Assembly (NCBI GenBank): GCA_022393335.1
Contig: JAJEKB010020913.1
Span: forward strand, 617,144 to 681,143
Source: Macrotrachela quadricornifera
Taxonomy: Eukaryota > Rotifera > Eurotatoria > Philodinida > Philodinidae
Direction: 5' to 3'
Length of the DNA: 64,000 nt
The notes under the pieces were generated by a model. It worked only from the letters and a program-made list of their open reading frames with translations, did no database searches and was not told the DNA's origin. Every line of letters begins with the position of its first letter. Position 1 is the first letter of the stretch. This document shows, one piece after another, positions 10,936 through 21,018 of the stretch. Made by a program: the position numbers and the translations under genes.

Positions 10936-13597
10936 GGACAGGGGGGCGGATAAAGGCCCTTTTTGGCCCACTACCCACCGGTATCGTAGACACATTTTCT
11001 GAGATTTCTAATCGGCCTATCAGATGCAGCGAGAAACGGTCATTCCAACGGTACTAAATCTGACCCATGTATGATGTGTTTTGTACGAGTAACACTCTGT
11101 TTTCTGAGGGGTACTTTTGCTACAAATCGAAAAATTCGGGCAAAGTGGGGCACCTCAGTATTTTTGTTGAAAAACAATGAAAACCTTCACTAAATCCCGA
11201 CATTTTGGGCTCAATCGAAAGCTCTCTTCGCACTGCACAACCTAGTACCAAATTGTGGTACCAAACTGTGCTCACACAAGTGAATATCTTGCCGAAAATA
11301 AACGGTGACAATGAAAGAAGTGAAAAAATCGCAAGTTATCCTGGCCACTTGTGACCAAAATCAAGCCTACAAGATAGAACTCTGGAATCTTGAGATCAAC
11401 GTCATTCAATGCAATTTTTCACGCTCTATAATCCTTTGATATTGGTTTCTCATTAATTTTCTGGCCAAAAATTTTCGCCAGTTAAAAACCATCAAAAGAC
11501 CCATATTTAGTATACTTCTCACTATACTTGGTAGCCTAGATCCGAGAAAATCTTTCTACGATCAACTTTCTTAGTAACCATTCGATGCAGATTTTCACGT
11601 TCTATCAAGTGAAACACCTACAATATTCAAGCTGCTGAAGTGCGTTTTTGTTGGGAGTTAATATGAAGTACCTGCCGTATGTGTTGGTTCTTTAACTTAC
11701 GTGTACTGGAATCAGTGTAGTGAAGAAATAGATCTTAGTGATATTAGAAGTGGGTCGTACTGATCGTGACATTTGGGCAATTCAAATGTCCGTACCGTAT
11801 AACCAGTGGAACCTTTTGAAGGAACGCTTGAAGCGCATGTCAGCTGCTTCCAGGAAACAACTGTAGAAAAACATGATGCTCGGAGAGTCCGCTTTCTTGT
11901 CATGTGAGAACAAGATGTTCGAAATATTTGCTTCGGTAGTGCAAAGCATTTCTCAATCGACATAAAAGTTGAACTTTTCTTTCAGGAAAGTATCAGAACA
12001 TGCAAGAAATGGGGTTCATCGAAAAACTTTTTGAACCCTCAATCTTGGACGATGCAGAACTAGAATTCGTTGTGTAGCTCTATTCTGCTCACACTGATCT
12101 AGTTCGAGTTCGATTCGCGTCAAGACTTTGAAGCAGGAAAACCAATATGCCAACGGTGCAATTCGATAAGGACGATGACACCGATCCTATACAAACGTGG
12201 TTCTGTACATGTTTTATCAGTGTTCGAAATTATTGAACGTTTTGCTCATAACAACGGATTCATTTGACATTTAGGATTGTTTCGTAACGCAGGAGATCGG
12301 GTACGTCACCCACTCCCTGCTGGGCAACCAATCCTTCATGTCGATGACTGCACTCAGTGTTGAACCATACATGAGAGCGGTCAAAACGCATCCGATACTA
12401 CACAATCTTCAACGGATCACAATAAACCCCTCCCCATAATAGAAGCCCCTCCCATATTAGAAGCCTCCCCCATATTAGAAGCCCTCTCTGAGATGAACAA
12501 CGTGTTTGACGTATTAGAAGCCCCCCTGATTTTTCGAAAAAGTTTTAAAATTTTCAAGATTTTTTCCGCATTTTCATGCTAAAACTGCTAAAATTTTCCG
12601 ATTTTCAGGCAACAATTTGACTGACTTTTATCTAGCTGTGCTAATATTTGGAAATATTACCAAAAATCTTCTGAAAAACTCATAAAAACCTTGAAAATCT
12701 CCAAAAACCCTAACGAACCCTTTTTCCTGGCAGTTTAGAAAATTTTTTGGAGACTTAATAGAAGCCCCTCTCCAGAAGTTTCATATGGTAGACATATTAG
12801 AAGCCCCCGGGGGCTTCTAATACGGGGAGGGGTTTACGTAATCTCATAGTGAATATCTATTCCACTCCTGATAAAAAAATGGAAAACGATACGTTTTACC
12901 CTCAGCTAACACTCCGATAGTTCAGGGTAGTAGAGTCTGAAAAACTGCATCGAATGGCTACCAAGAGAGTTGATCGTAAGAAGGTTTTTACGGATCTTCG
13001 GGCCTCACAATAGTAAGAAGAACAGTGAAGTGGGTATTTTTGTAGGTTTTTAACTGGAGATAATCTGTGGCCATAAAATTAATGAGAAACCAATAGCACA
13101 GGATTGTAGAGCGTGAAAAACTGCATCGAATGACGTTAATCTCAAGATTCCAGAGTTCTATCTTGTAGGCTTGATTTTGGTCACAAGTGGCCAGGATAAC
13201 TTGCGATTTTTTCGCTTCTTTCATTGTCACCGTTTATTTTCGGCAAGATATTCACTTGTGTAAGCACAGCTTGGTACCACAGTTTGGTACTAGATTGTAT
13301 AGTGCGGAAAGAACTTTCGATTGAGCCCAAAATGTTGGGATTCAGTGAAAGGTTTCATTGTTTTGCAACAAAAATACTGAGGGACCCCACTTTGTCCGAA
13401 TTTTTCGATTTTTAGTAAAAGTACCCCTCAGAAAACCGAGTGTTACTCCTACAAAACACATCATACATGGGTCAAATTTGGTACCGTTGGAATCGTCGTT
13501 TCTCGCTGCATCTGGTAGGCTGATTAGAAGTCTCAGAAAATGTGTCTGCGATACCGGTGTATAGTGGGCCAAAAAGGGCCTTTATCCGCCCCGGTCC
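10936..13597. mobile_element. 2.7-kb DNA element with ~680-bp terminal inverted repeats
   Basis: The outer ends match as GGACAGGGGGGCGGATAAAG (10936) against the complement of 13576-13597. Inverted similarity continues across 10936-11612 and about 12915-13597. That is why the same short frame (beginning MSPFIFGKIFTCVST) appears on opposite strands at 11120-11311 and 13224-13415; it is repeat sequence, not a gene. The unique core 11612-12915 has no intact transposase. Within it, 12210-12300 reads HNNGF, a stop, then GLFRNAGDRVR, faintly like a RhoGAP domain, possibly a captured gene piece. A small MITE sits in the core at 12425-12834. The element is inserted in the right arm of an older fold-back. 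No target duplication could be defined. Confidence 0.7.
12425..12834. mobile_element. 410-bp MITE with TTAGAAGCCCC repeats and TA duplication
   Basis: The ends are near-perfect inverted repeats (AACCCCTCCCCATAATAGAA against the complement of 12810-12834), flanked on both sides by TA (12423-12424 and 12835-12836). The left end carries repeated TATTAGAAGCCCCTCC-like units (12434-12484), with another copy at about 12509. The right end has the palindrome TTAGAAGCCCCCGGGGGCTT (about 12797-12819). The interior is A/T-rich without coding. The TA duplication suits a Tc1/mariner-type or related mobiliser. Confidence 0.75.
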
Positions 13598-13885
13598 GTT
13601 CTCAATTTCTGACCCTTTTAGCTACGAAGAACATAAAATTAACCCTAACTTTTCAAGAAAGAACCGTAGGCACAAATCCTTTTAGGCTTTTGACTATCTC
13701 AATGCCCTCTATCAAACGGCCTATGAATATAGAAAATCGGCGTTGGGCACCTCGGGTGGTTTCCGCGTTAGTTAATGGAACAATAAAACGGAAATATCGC
13801 AGTTTTTGAAAATATATATCTTCGTGTATTAAAATTATGTTTTTTTATTCAAGATAAAATATTTAAAGTTTCAAAATTAGTTCTT

Positions 13886-14254
13886 CTATACGCTAGGAAA
13901 GTCATCTTCAAACACATTGTGTCCAAGTAGAGGCATCCATGGTCGTAGGATCCAATTCTTTACTAATCCATGTTCAAAGAATGGATCTGTTTTAATTGCT
14001 TCGACGATTTCTTCATCAGTTGCATTTCGCCAGATTGCTATACCACCCTTGGGAACAATTTGTGATGATCCATTTTGATTATTTATCAGTGGCCCACCCA
14101 ATACAATCTTACCACCATTGCTTACTGCATGAGCACGAACATGAATCATATGAGCTGCTAGGCATTCTTTGTATTTTTCTGCAAAATCGCTAGTAAACTC
14201 GACATCGGCTATGGTAAATTTGGGTTTTGAAACAGAATCTGATGAGGATGACAT
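13886..14254 (-). CDS. YCII-related domain protein
   Basis: A 122-residue, intronless protein of the YCII/YciI-like family: small ferredoxin-like-fold proteins common in bacteria and fungi, thought to be enzymes or adaptor domains of mostly unknown substrate. The start is the ATG at 14252-14254 (MSSSSDSVSKPKFTIADVEF). The family pattern is visible as AAHMIHVRAHAVSNGGKI, GGPLINNQNG, GGIAIWRNATDEEIVEAIKT and DPFFEHGLV, that is the His and Gly-rich core, then the acidic helix and the DPF motif. The C-terminus reads WMPLLGHNVFEDDFPSV. Length is normal for a single-domain member. It stands alone between mobile elements. The family profile suggests horizontal origin, but this cannot be shown from this sequence alone. 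Confidence 0.75.
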   Translation of the reverse strand: MSSSSDSVSKPKFTIADVEFTSDFAEKYKECLAAHMIHVRAHAVSNGGKIVLGGPLINNQNGSSQIVPKGGIAIWRNATDEEIVEAIKTDPFFEHGLVKNWILRPWMPLLGHNVFEDDFPSV

Positions 14255-14518
14255 AATATGTGCGTGTATGTTAGTGATAGTGAAAATGCAACAATCGTAT
14301 GACAAAGAAAAAGATTTATCTTGGCAAATACAACAACGACCTGATATAGTTTGATATGAATATTAAAGGCAGATATCTCTACACAATACTCATTTTCTGC
14401 ACAAATGTAAGTCTTTTATCTTCGAGTCAATCATAGATGTACACTGCCCTTTCAATGTAATACAATAATATATTTTTCTTCTAATTATATTGTCCTTTTT
14501 TCAACAAACTTCCCATGA

Positions 14519-15473
14519 GATAGGACACGCTACCGACACATGTGTGGACACAATGACACGATGGTGTTACATGTATCGTTACAGATTGTCATAATGATTT
14601 TTATGTACGTCATATGTCGACATATGTGTCGGTAGCGTGCTTTGGATAAAAATGAGTATAATATGGACTTAGGACAGGAAAGAAAAAAAACGGTCGTCTT
14701 TTCTTTCTATATATATTTCAAATTTTGTGCAAAGCTCATAATTATCAACTTCTTTATTGTACTAATTTCATATTTATTTCTAGATTTTTTTTTATTAATA
14801 ATATTTACTTTTAAAAAGAAAACTTATTTCTAAATTTTCTTACAATAATATTTTTTTTCATTTAAAAAAAAGTTATTTGTAGATATTTGATAACAAACTA
14901 TATATTATATTTAATATTTTTCAAGTAGTTTATCAGAAAAATTCAGGTACAACTTTTTTTAAAATTTTTTTACATAATTTTATTTTATTTGTTATCAGTT
15001 TTTATTTTTATTTTTTCATAGATTTGTACAATTTATTTGGAAAACAATCTGTTTTAGGAGAAGACGACTACGCACAATATTTTTTAATTTTTATTATATA
15101 GATTTTTATATATAGATTTCTTTTATGTCAATTTTTTAGTTTTTTGTATTTTAAAATTCTTTGTTTTTATCTTGTTTTTTTTGTACAAGTCTTAGTATTT
15201 TTTTTTGTATAAAATATTGAATTTTTTATTGAAATAAAGGTACTGTGCAGTAAATGCTGCTGGAAATTATTAGAGATTAATTATTTATTAATGCCAATTA
15301 CTAGCGACTAAATATGAACCAATCGGGTGGTTTCAAATAGTGATAGACACGCTGCTGACACACGTGGCGACTCACCATGACACACAGGAAACACATGTGT
15401 GAACACACTATGACACGATGGCGACACTGTCAAAGTGTGACTGAAGTTACATGTGTCGGTAGCGTTTCCTATC
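14519..15473. mobile_element. 955-bp element with CACATGTGTCGGTAGCG arrays at both ends
   Basis: The terminal inverted repeats match over 25 bp with one mismatch (GATAGGACACGCTACCGACA at 14519, complement at 15454-15473). Each end is a roughly 125-bp GC-richer module made of short partly palindromic words (ACACATGTGT, GACACGATGG, TGTCGGTAGCG) that pairs with itself and with the other end. The 700-bp core is T-rich and very low in GC, with no supportable gene. The architecture is shared with the elements at 39258, 40164 and 55585. Confidence 0.7.
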
Positions 15474-15714
15474 GACATGGGTTGCTACATAAGCGCTACT
15501 GTCACTCTCATCCTCAAATTTTAAATTCTTCAGCATTTCAATTTCTCTCACAGCATTATACTCAACTTCAAATAACTAAACATCGACTTTTAATATCAAC
15601 AATAGCTTCTATCTTGATTATGCTAAAAACACAAAATAAATTAGAAGACAGAGTCTATACGTCCGTTCACAGTGTTGTCTTTTATGTTATTTTCGTTTCA
15701 CTCTTCAGTACTTC

Positions 15715-16023
15715 TCAATTTATATTGTTAATTGCATCAATAAGAAACACATTGTAAATACCTAATCCTCCGCCATCATTGTTAATTTTCAGCGGTCTTT
15801 TGAGAGCAATTTCTCCAGCTAATTCCATTACACATACTTCAGCTACCGTTGCACCGAAAATATTATCTTCATTTGCACTATAAAATGCACCAATCATTGC
15901 TAATAACATGCATCCCGTTTCAACTACTGCTGACATTATTGCATTGTCATTTCGAATAACATAGACATTATCTCTATTTGCTACAAGATTAATTACACTA
16001 ATAATTGCAATCACGGCTTTCAA
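15715..16023 (-). pseudogene. thiM-like: Hydroxyethylthiazole kinase C-terminal fragment (ThiM-like)
   Basis: Reads as the C-terminal third of hydroxyethylthiazole kinase, which phosphorylates 4-methyl-5-hydroxyethylthiazole for thiamine salvage. The visible pattern is VYVIRNDNAIMSAVVETGCM, then LAMIGAFYSANED, AEVCVMELAGEIA and the terminal NVFLIDAINNI. ETGCM corresponds to the family GTGCM loop with the catalytic Cys kept but the first Gly replaced by Glu. There is no ATG in frame, and the text upstream of about 16023 does not continue, so the N-terminal substrate and ATP-binding parts are missing or lie in an unseen exon. The gene is mostly bacterial, fungal and plant; in an animal it would be a probable acquired gene. 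The fragment call is firm, its activity unlikely. Confidence 0.65.
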
Positions 16024-16265
16024 TTACTTAAGATAGAAACAATAAAAGATTTAAATTTACACAGTTTTCAATCCTACCCTTTTTAACGTCTTCTGTTATT
16101 AACGAGTGTATCTTCGCCAAGTTTTAACGAACATCTATCTCGAAAGAAACTTCCATTGTTTATATCACTAAGTAAAAGCCGTACTTAGCGTATATAAATA
16201 TATATGTGCTTAATCTGAATGAGAAGCTGTGATTATTTAAGATTTTAACATCTAATTTAATTGTA
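16024..16265. other. Short intergenic spacer
   Basis: No gene or repeat end seen. AT-rich DNA upstream of the thiazole kinase fragment. Confidence 0.5.
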
Positions 16266-16801
16266 TACCCCTGTCCGGAAAGTCCGTGCAACTATATTAA
16301 AATAGTGCGTTTGAGCCATTTCACTTACAGAATCGTACGGAAAATGCATCTTTACCATCATTAACGGCTTTCTGGATTGATTACAAGCTTTTCCAAGTTT
16401 AGTATTTATCACTGTTTAGATAGAAGGTCTCAGAATATTCGGAAATGTTGAAACTATCCACATATGACATGTTGGATATTTTCAACAACTTTTGTTGGTT
16501 TTTTCCACATTTTACCGTAAATTGTATAGGAATATTCCCAATAGACTACGTGATTAGAACTGTTGAAGACTACCTTAGTAATCCTGATTCGAAGTTTTTT
16601 TCTAATGGTATAAGTGCTTTACAAGATTGTTGGCAACGTGTGGTTGCTAATGATGGACATTATATTTAATAAATATAGACCTTGTCAGAACGCACAAAGC
16701 TGTTAACCGTGATAAAGATATATTTTCTGTACAATTCTGTAGGTAAGACGGCTTAAACACAATGTTTTGATATAGTTGCACGGACTTTCCGGACAGGGGT
16801 A
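16266..16801. mobile_element. Internally deleted mariner-type element with perfect 31-bp TIRs
   Basis: The first 31 bp (TACCCCTGTCCGGAAAGTCC onward) and the last 31 bp (ending GGACTTTCCGGACAGGGGTA) are exact reverse complements. The first and last TA fit the TA target duplication of Tc1/mariner. The 536-bp element keeps only the end of a transposase gene at 16445-16669. Perfect ends suggest recent mobility. Confidence 0.85.
16445..16669 (+). pseudogene. Mariner transposase C-terminal piece
   Basis: A 74-codon frame inside the short element. Its end (KFFSNGISALQDCWQRVV, then ANDGHYI) is the standard C-terminus of mariner-type transposases (FFxxGIxxLxxRWxxVVxxxGxY). The DNA-binding half and catalytic DDD/E core are absent, so it is non-functional. 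Confidence 0.75.
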
Positions 16802-16960
16802 TATCTTATTTCGTTATCTACTGTCCGGAAAAAAATCAATCACATCAAAAGTAAAATCATGAAAAGAAGTCTATAAACGGCGACTAGTTATTTATCTTTA
16901 TCAATTCCAACACGGATTAGTAAATTTATCTTTATCATTTAAGAGAACAAATAGTGAATT

Positions 16961-17498
16961 TATAGGGCGATTGAAAAGTAACTCCTTGTTTTAATTACTT
17001 TATTACTCGCCAACAACGAAGGATATCGTAATGATTTTTTCCAATGTTTTTGAGGAGTGTGCTATGCCATTTTATTGTAGATGAAACAAGCCGGTTGATC
17101 GCTTGATTATCTAAAGCCAAGCACGAATTTTCTCTTGAAAATGCTCGAAAATAACTTCTCATTTTAAGTATTTTAATTTGCTTATACAATAATAAATATT
17201 ATAGCAATTATAGGAGTGTAAGGACGAGGGAAGTATTATATAGTAATCTAAGACATTATATATAATAGTATTATGTACACTTTAAAATAATAAAGAAATT
17301 ATTATAATACCTATTACTGTATAAACAAAGTAAAACACATAAGATGAGAGATTATTTTCGAGCATTTTCGAGAGAAAAAACGTACTTGGCTTTAGACAAT
17401 TAAACAATCAACCAGCTTGTTTCATCTACAATAGAATGGCATGGCTCACTTTTCAAAATAGTGAAAAAATCAGGGAGCTACTTTTCAATTACCCTGTA
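16961..17498. mobile_element. Fold-back element with Tc/mariner-like ends
   Basis: The ends are TATAGGGCGATTGAAAAGTA (16961) and the complement of TACTTTTCAATTACCCTGTA (ending 17498). The inverted similarity runs about 160-200 bp per arm, through words such as TTGTTTCATCTACAATA and TTGGCTTTAGA. The arms read partly like transposase sequence, suggesting an inverted duplication of one end of a mariner-type element. TA flanks are likely. Confidence 0.65.
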
Positions 17499-17588
17499 TA
17501 TTATTTTCTTTGTATATATACTAAATCTAATATCTATAAAAAAATTGTGATCACGATGATCAACAAGGAGAAAAAGACTGTAAAATAA

Positions 17589-18470
17589 TTATGTTTCACC
17601 ATTAGTATTTTTCACAAATCGTAATACAAGATATGCAGCTGTACCAAAGACTACAAACATCCCAAAAAGAACCAAAAAAATTATAAGCAATGTCAACACA
17701 AGGTTGGAAATATTTCACTATTTTTTTACTAATAAATGTTTCAGTAATATTATTTCGACATGAATCTATTATTGATTCATCAACACATTGACATACTTGT
17801 CCACCTTTAAATTGTAATCGAAGGCATGCAACGTAAGCATATTCGAAAAATGATAACCATACGACCCATACACCTAACCAATATGGTAGATGTTTAATAA
17901 AAAAGCCACCAGCTAACGTCAAACTATAAAGAACGACGGTAGCAAATTTAAGTGCATGTTGTAAATTTTTCAATGCTGCACTCAATAAGAGACCAAGTGA
18001 TTCAGCTACAAGAATTGAAAGTAGTTGAAAAACTAGAATTACAAGAAAGATATAAAAATTATCATTAATTCTTGCCACCCAATAAGCAATGATAAGAAAT
18101 AATGTTGATAAAACTAGTTTAATTGGTGTTTCGTCTAATAATTTTGTAATGAAATATGCTAATAAACGAAATGATCCATTTGCTCGTTCTTTTTCAATAA
18201 TCTCACGTTTTGGTGGAAAGGATAATAAACCCACTAATAATGTATGAAACGGCTAAAAGATCATGATAAAAAACATAAAAGATGATCGATCAGGTATTGT
18301 GTCTTGAGTAAAACCCATTCGCAACCAACAAAGGCCAGCGATAACAGCAAGCGCTAATGCTTGACCCATATTAAGGAGAGTAAATTGACTTGTGTATATT
18401 TGTTCATGTAAAGGCTGTTCTCTTTTTCTTGATTTATATCTACATAGTGGATGTGGACTATTTCTATTTC
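17589..18470 (-). pseudogene. ABCG-family half-transporter, membrane domain remnant
   Basis: The membrane-domain half of a White/ABCG-type ABC transporter. From 18440 down it reads LHEQIYTSQFTLLNMGQ, then AVIAGLCWLRMGFTQD, a TAG stop at about 18252 after FFIMIF, then LLSFPPKREIIEKERANGSF (the family P-x-E-x-x-I-F/ERANG signature), several TM helices and an extracellular Cys-rich loop (QVCQCVDESIIDSC). A one-base frameshift near 17700 separates this from the true end, read in the next frame as FGTAAYLVLRFVKNT to a TAA at 17589. The nucleotide-binding domain (Walker A, signature, Walker B) is not present upstream. Two point lesions plus a missing half make this a pseudogene. A mariner pseudogene lies on the opposite strand about 500 bp away. 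Confidence 0.8.
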
Positions 18471-18978
18471 TTTTTCAAAAATTGACGTTTGAAGACTCAT
18501 AGATATTTTTTCATTTTTTTGTAGGATCTAATAGCATCACCTCTTTTTGTCTATGTCTCTTCCTTTTCGTCTGTTTGTTCTCCGTAAAGATAGTTTCTCT
18601 TCTCTTTACTAACATACGTGATAATTATCATTAAAGTTCTTCGTTATTTCACTATTTATAACACTTTTGAACAAAATTAAAAATTGTATAGAAGATATGG
18701 ATCCGTTCAAAATATGTAGGGATACAACTGTTCTTCGTATTTGAATTCTCAAAATATTGTCATCATAGAATGTCATAAATGTATATGTTGTTTTAACCAA
18801 TAAGATAAAAAGAATCGATAAACGATGAAACTTTAAAAAAAAGAACGAATTTCAAAAACGAACAGATGTTATTGAGTTGGCACGAAATTTTCTAGAATCG
18901 TCGAGAAAGTTCTAGAAGTTTTCACACTAAGAGTGTGTATATAGAGGGTAGGAATATCTTTCGAAGAATAACAAAACT

Positions 18979-19649
18979 ATGGATATGGATGTTGATCGTG
19001 AATTAGAAATAAAGATATCTCGTAAGGAGTTGCGTGTGCTTCTGCTTCATAAATTCAGTTTGGGTCACAAAGTAACCGAAGCAATACGGTGGGCAATGAT
19101 ACACTCTCCATCCGTACAGCATAACATTGGTTGAATTGTTTCAAGAACGGTAACTTCGAAATCGACGATTTTCCTCATACTGGAAGACCACCAGAGGTGA
19201 ATATAAATCACTTAAATCAGCTTATTGAAGGATATCCAAGACTGGCTACACGATGTTTAGCAGAGCGACTTGGGTGTTCTCATACTACAGTATAAAGACA
19301 TTTGGGTGAATTATGCAAAACGTGGAAATACGGTGTTTGGATACCACATGAAATGTCACCACATCAGCTCCAACAAAGGGTTGACGCTTGTTTGGAATTA
19401 ATGACACCTCATCGCAATTATCAAGAGCTCCATAATCTTATTACTGATGATATGACCTTCATCCAAAGAAGATTATGTTGAGCGTTTGATGGGAAGTAAA
19501 AGGGATTATTCATTGGGAACTTCTTCCAGCTGCTTGTACCATCACTGCTGATATCTATTACCAACTTCTTCGAACGAGGGATCCTTTCTCTAACAGAGTG
19601 CTGGCGACAAGTCATAGATAGTAATGGAGCATATATTATTGGAAGTTAG
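18979..19649 (+). pseudogene. Mariner transposase, decayed and internally deleted
   Basis: A SETMAR/mariner-class transposase. Recognisable blocks are LLLHKFSLGHKVTEA (first helix-turn-helix), FKNGNFEIDDFPHTGRPPEV (the conserved DxPRxGRP-like linker), RLATRCLAERLGCSHTTV (second helix-turn-helix), LITDDMTF (first catalytic Asp region) and KGIIHWELLPAACTITADIY, then a jump straight to the C-terminal ECWRQVIDSNGAYII. The segment holding the later catalytic aspartates (HDNARPH region) is deleted. At least three frameshifts and two stops are present. Terminal repeats were not identified. Confidence 0.85.
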
Positions 19650-20160
19650 TTGTAATCTTGAGATTAAAATTTATATTTTCACTATTTTCTTGAGAAGGAG
19701 AGAGAAGATGGATTACACATTGATTTGCATGATTCAGAATTGTAGATATATTATATTTTTTCATCTCTTATTCATTTGAAATTAATATGGATAAAAATAT
19801 TGTCTGTGCAATAAAAATAAAACGAGAGAGATTCCTTCACAATACTGTCTCATTTCAATACGAACGGCACACAGAGTTTGTTATATCATCTTCGATTTGT
19901 TTTTGAAGCAAATAATGTTAACTTTTATCGTTGATTCTTTTTATTTTAGCAAACCACATGAAATATTATTCTTATCAAATTATATACTTCTAATATTTAG
20001 AAAACTGATTAGTTTTATCATAGAAAATTTTGTTATCAATTAAAGTATATTACATCGAAAGAGTACAGAAAGAGATTGGTAGCTAATATTTATTGATGTA
20101 TACATATATTTTACCTTCGATTGAGAAAAAAATTTCTTCTATATGTTTCAAAAGCTAATG

Positions 20161-20753
20161 TACAGAGTGGTCCATAAGTAGGAAAACAGTATTTGTTTCG
20201 ATTTCTTTCTTATACGTCATCAATCTGAACTTATATTTGTATCACAGGTATATCTTTGATTGCTTGACTTACTCTTACAGTTTCAGCTCTGTAGAATGAG
20301 AATTTATTGAGAATAGTCCACATATGTCTTATGTACTCAAGCAATAATGAAACAAAATTTGCAGATTTCCTGCTAAATTATCTTTTTTTCTTTTCCTACT
20401 AATGTCAACTTTTGTCTCTTAAATTAGACATTTTTAGCTTTGCTCGTACTATTCAAAGCTTTTTGGATAAAATTATGTGCACAATACTTAGGAAAAATTT
20501 ACAGAAGTGGATTATTCATCAAAAGCTACTGTTATTGAAAAGAGAAAGAAAAAAAATTTTGGTTCATTACTGTTTGAGTACATAAGACATATGTGTACTA
20601 TTCTTAACAAATTCTCATTCTACGGAGCTGAAACTTTAAGAGTATGTCAAGCAATCAAAAATATACCTATGATACAAGTATAAGTCTAAACTGATGATAT
20701 ATAAGAAAGAAATCGAAACGAATACTGTTTCCTTACTTATGGGTCACCTTGTA
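20161..20753. mobile_element. 593-bp fold-back MITE, TA-flanked
   Basis: The arms 20161-20365 and 20560-20753 are inverted repeats of about 85-90% identity by eye. The ends TACAGAGTGGTCCATAAGTA and (complement) TACAAGGTGACCCATAAGTA begin with TA on both sides, the mark of Tc1/mariner-type insertion. There is no coding capacity. Confidence 0.75.
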
Positions 20754-21018
20754 TATACGAATTAATCATACATACATATCAAATATTGATTAATAGATTT
20801 ATTTCTTCTTGTAACAGGAGAATAGAGATGAGAATAAACATTTTAACGTATATAAGAGGAGAGTATATATTTTTACTTTTATATAGTATTTCACAAAATA
20901 CTGAAAAGTAATATTGTGAGTATATTACCATTTTTAAAATTCATCACATTGATTCTGAAACGAGGAATGTCGATGTGTGAGATATGACATCTTAAATATT
21001 TTCCATTTAGAATCGACG

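Larger units (their letters stand above)
9990..13680. mobile_element. Outer fold-back element, interrupted by a second element
   Basis: The left arm at about 9990-10195 (including AAGTCAGGACCAATTTTCTG and GAGCTCGTAAGCACTG) is matched in inverted order by 10803-10935. The match then jumps to 13598-13680: the complement of 13600-13655 continues the left arm through GGTCA, AATTTTATGTTCTTC and AAGTTAGGG. The right arm is thus split exactly where the 10936-13597 element sits. Identity between arms is moderate (roughly 75-80% by eye), so this element is old. The loop at 10200-10800 has no supported gene. Outer limits are approximate. Confidence 0.6.

Noticed and set aside
11120..11311. Conserved protein frame also found at 13224-13415 on the other strand
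   Set aside because: The two frames are the same inverted-repeat DNA of one element; there is no start context or domain.
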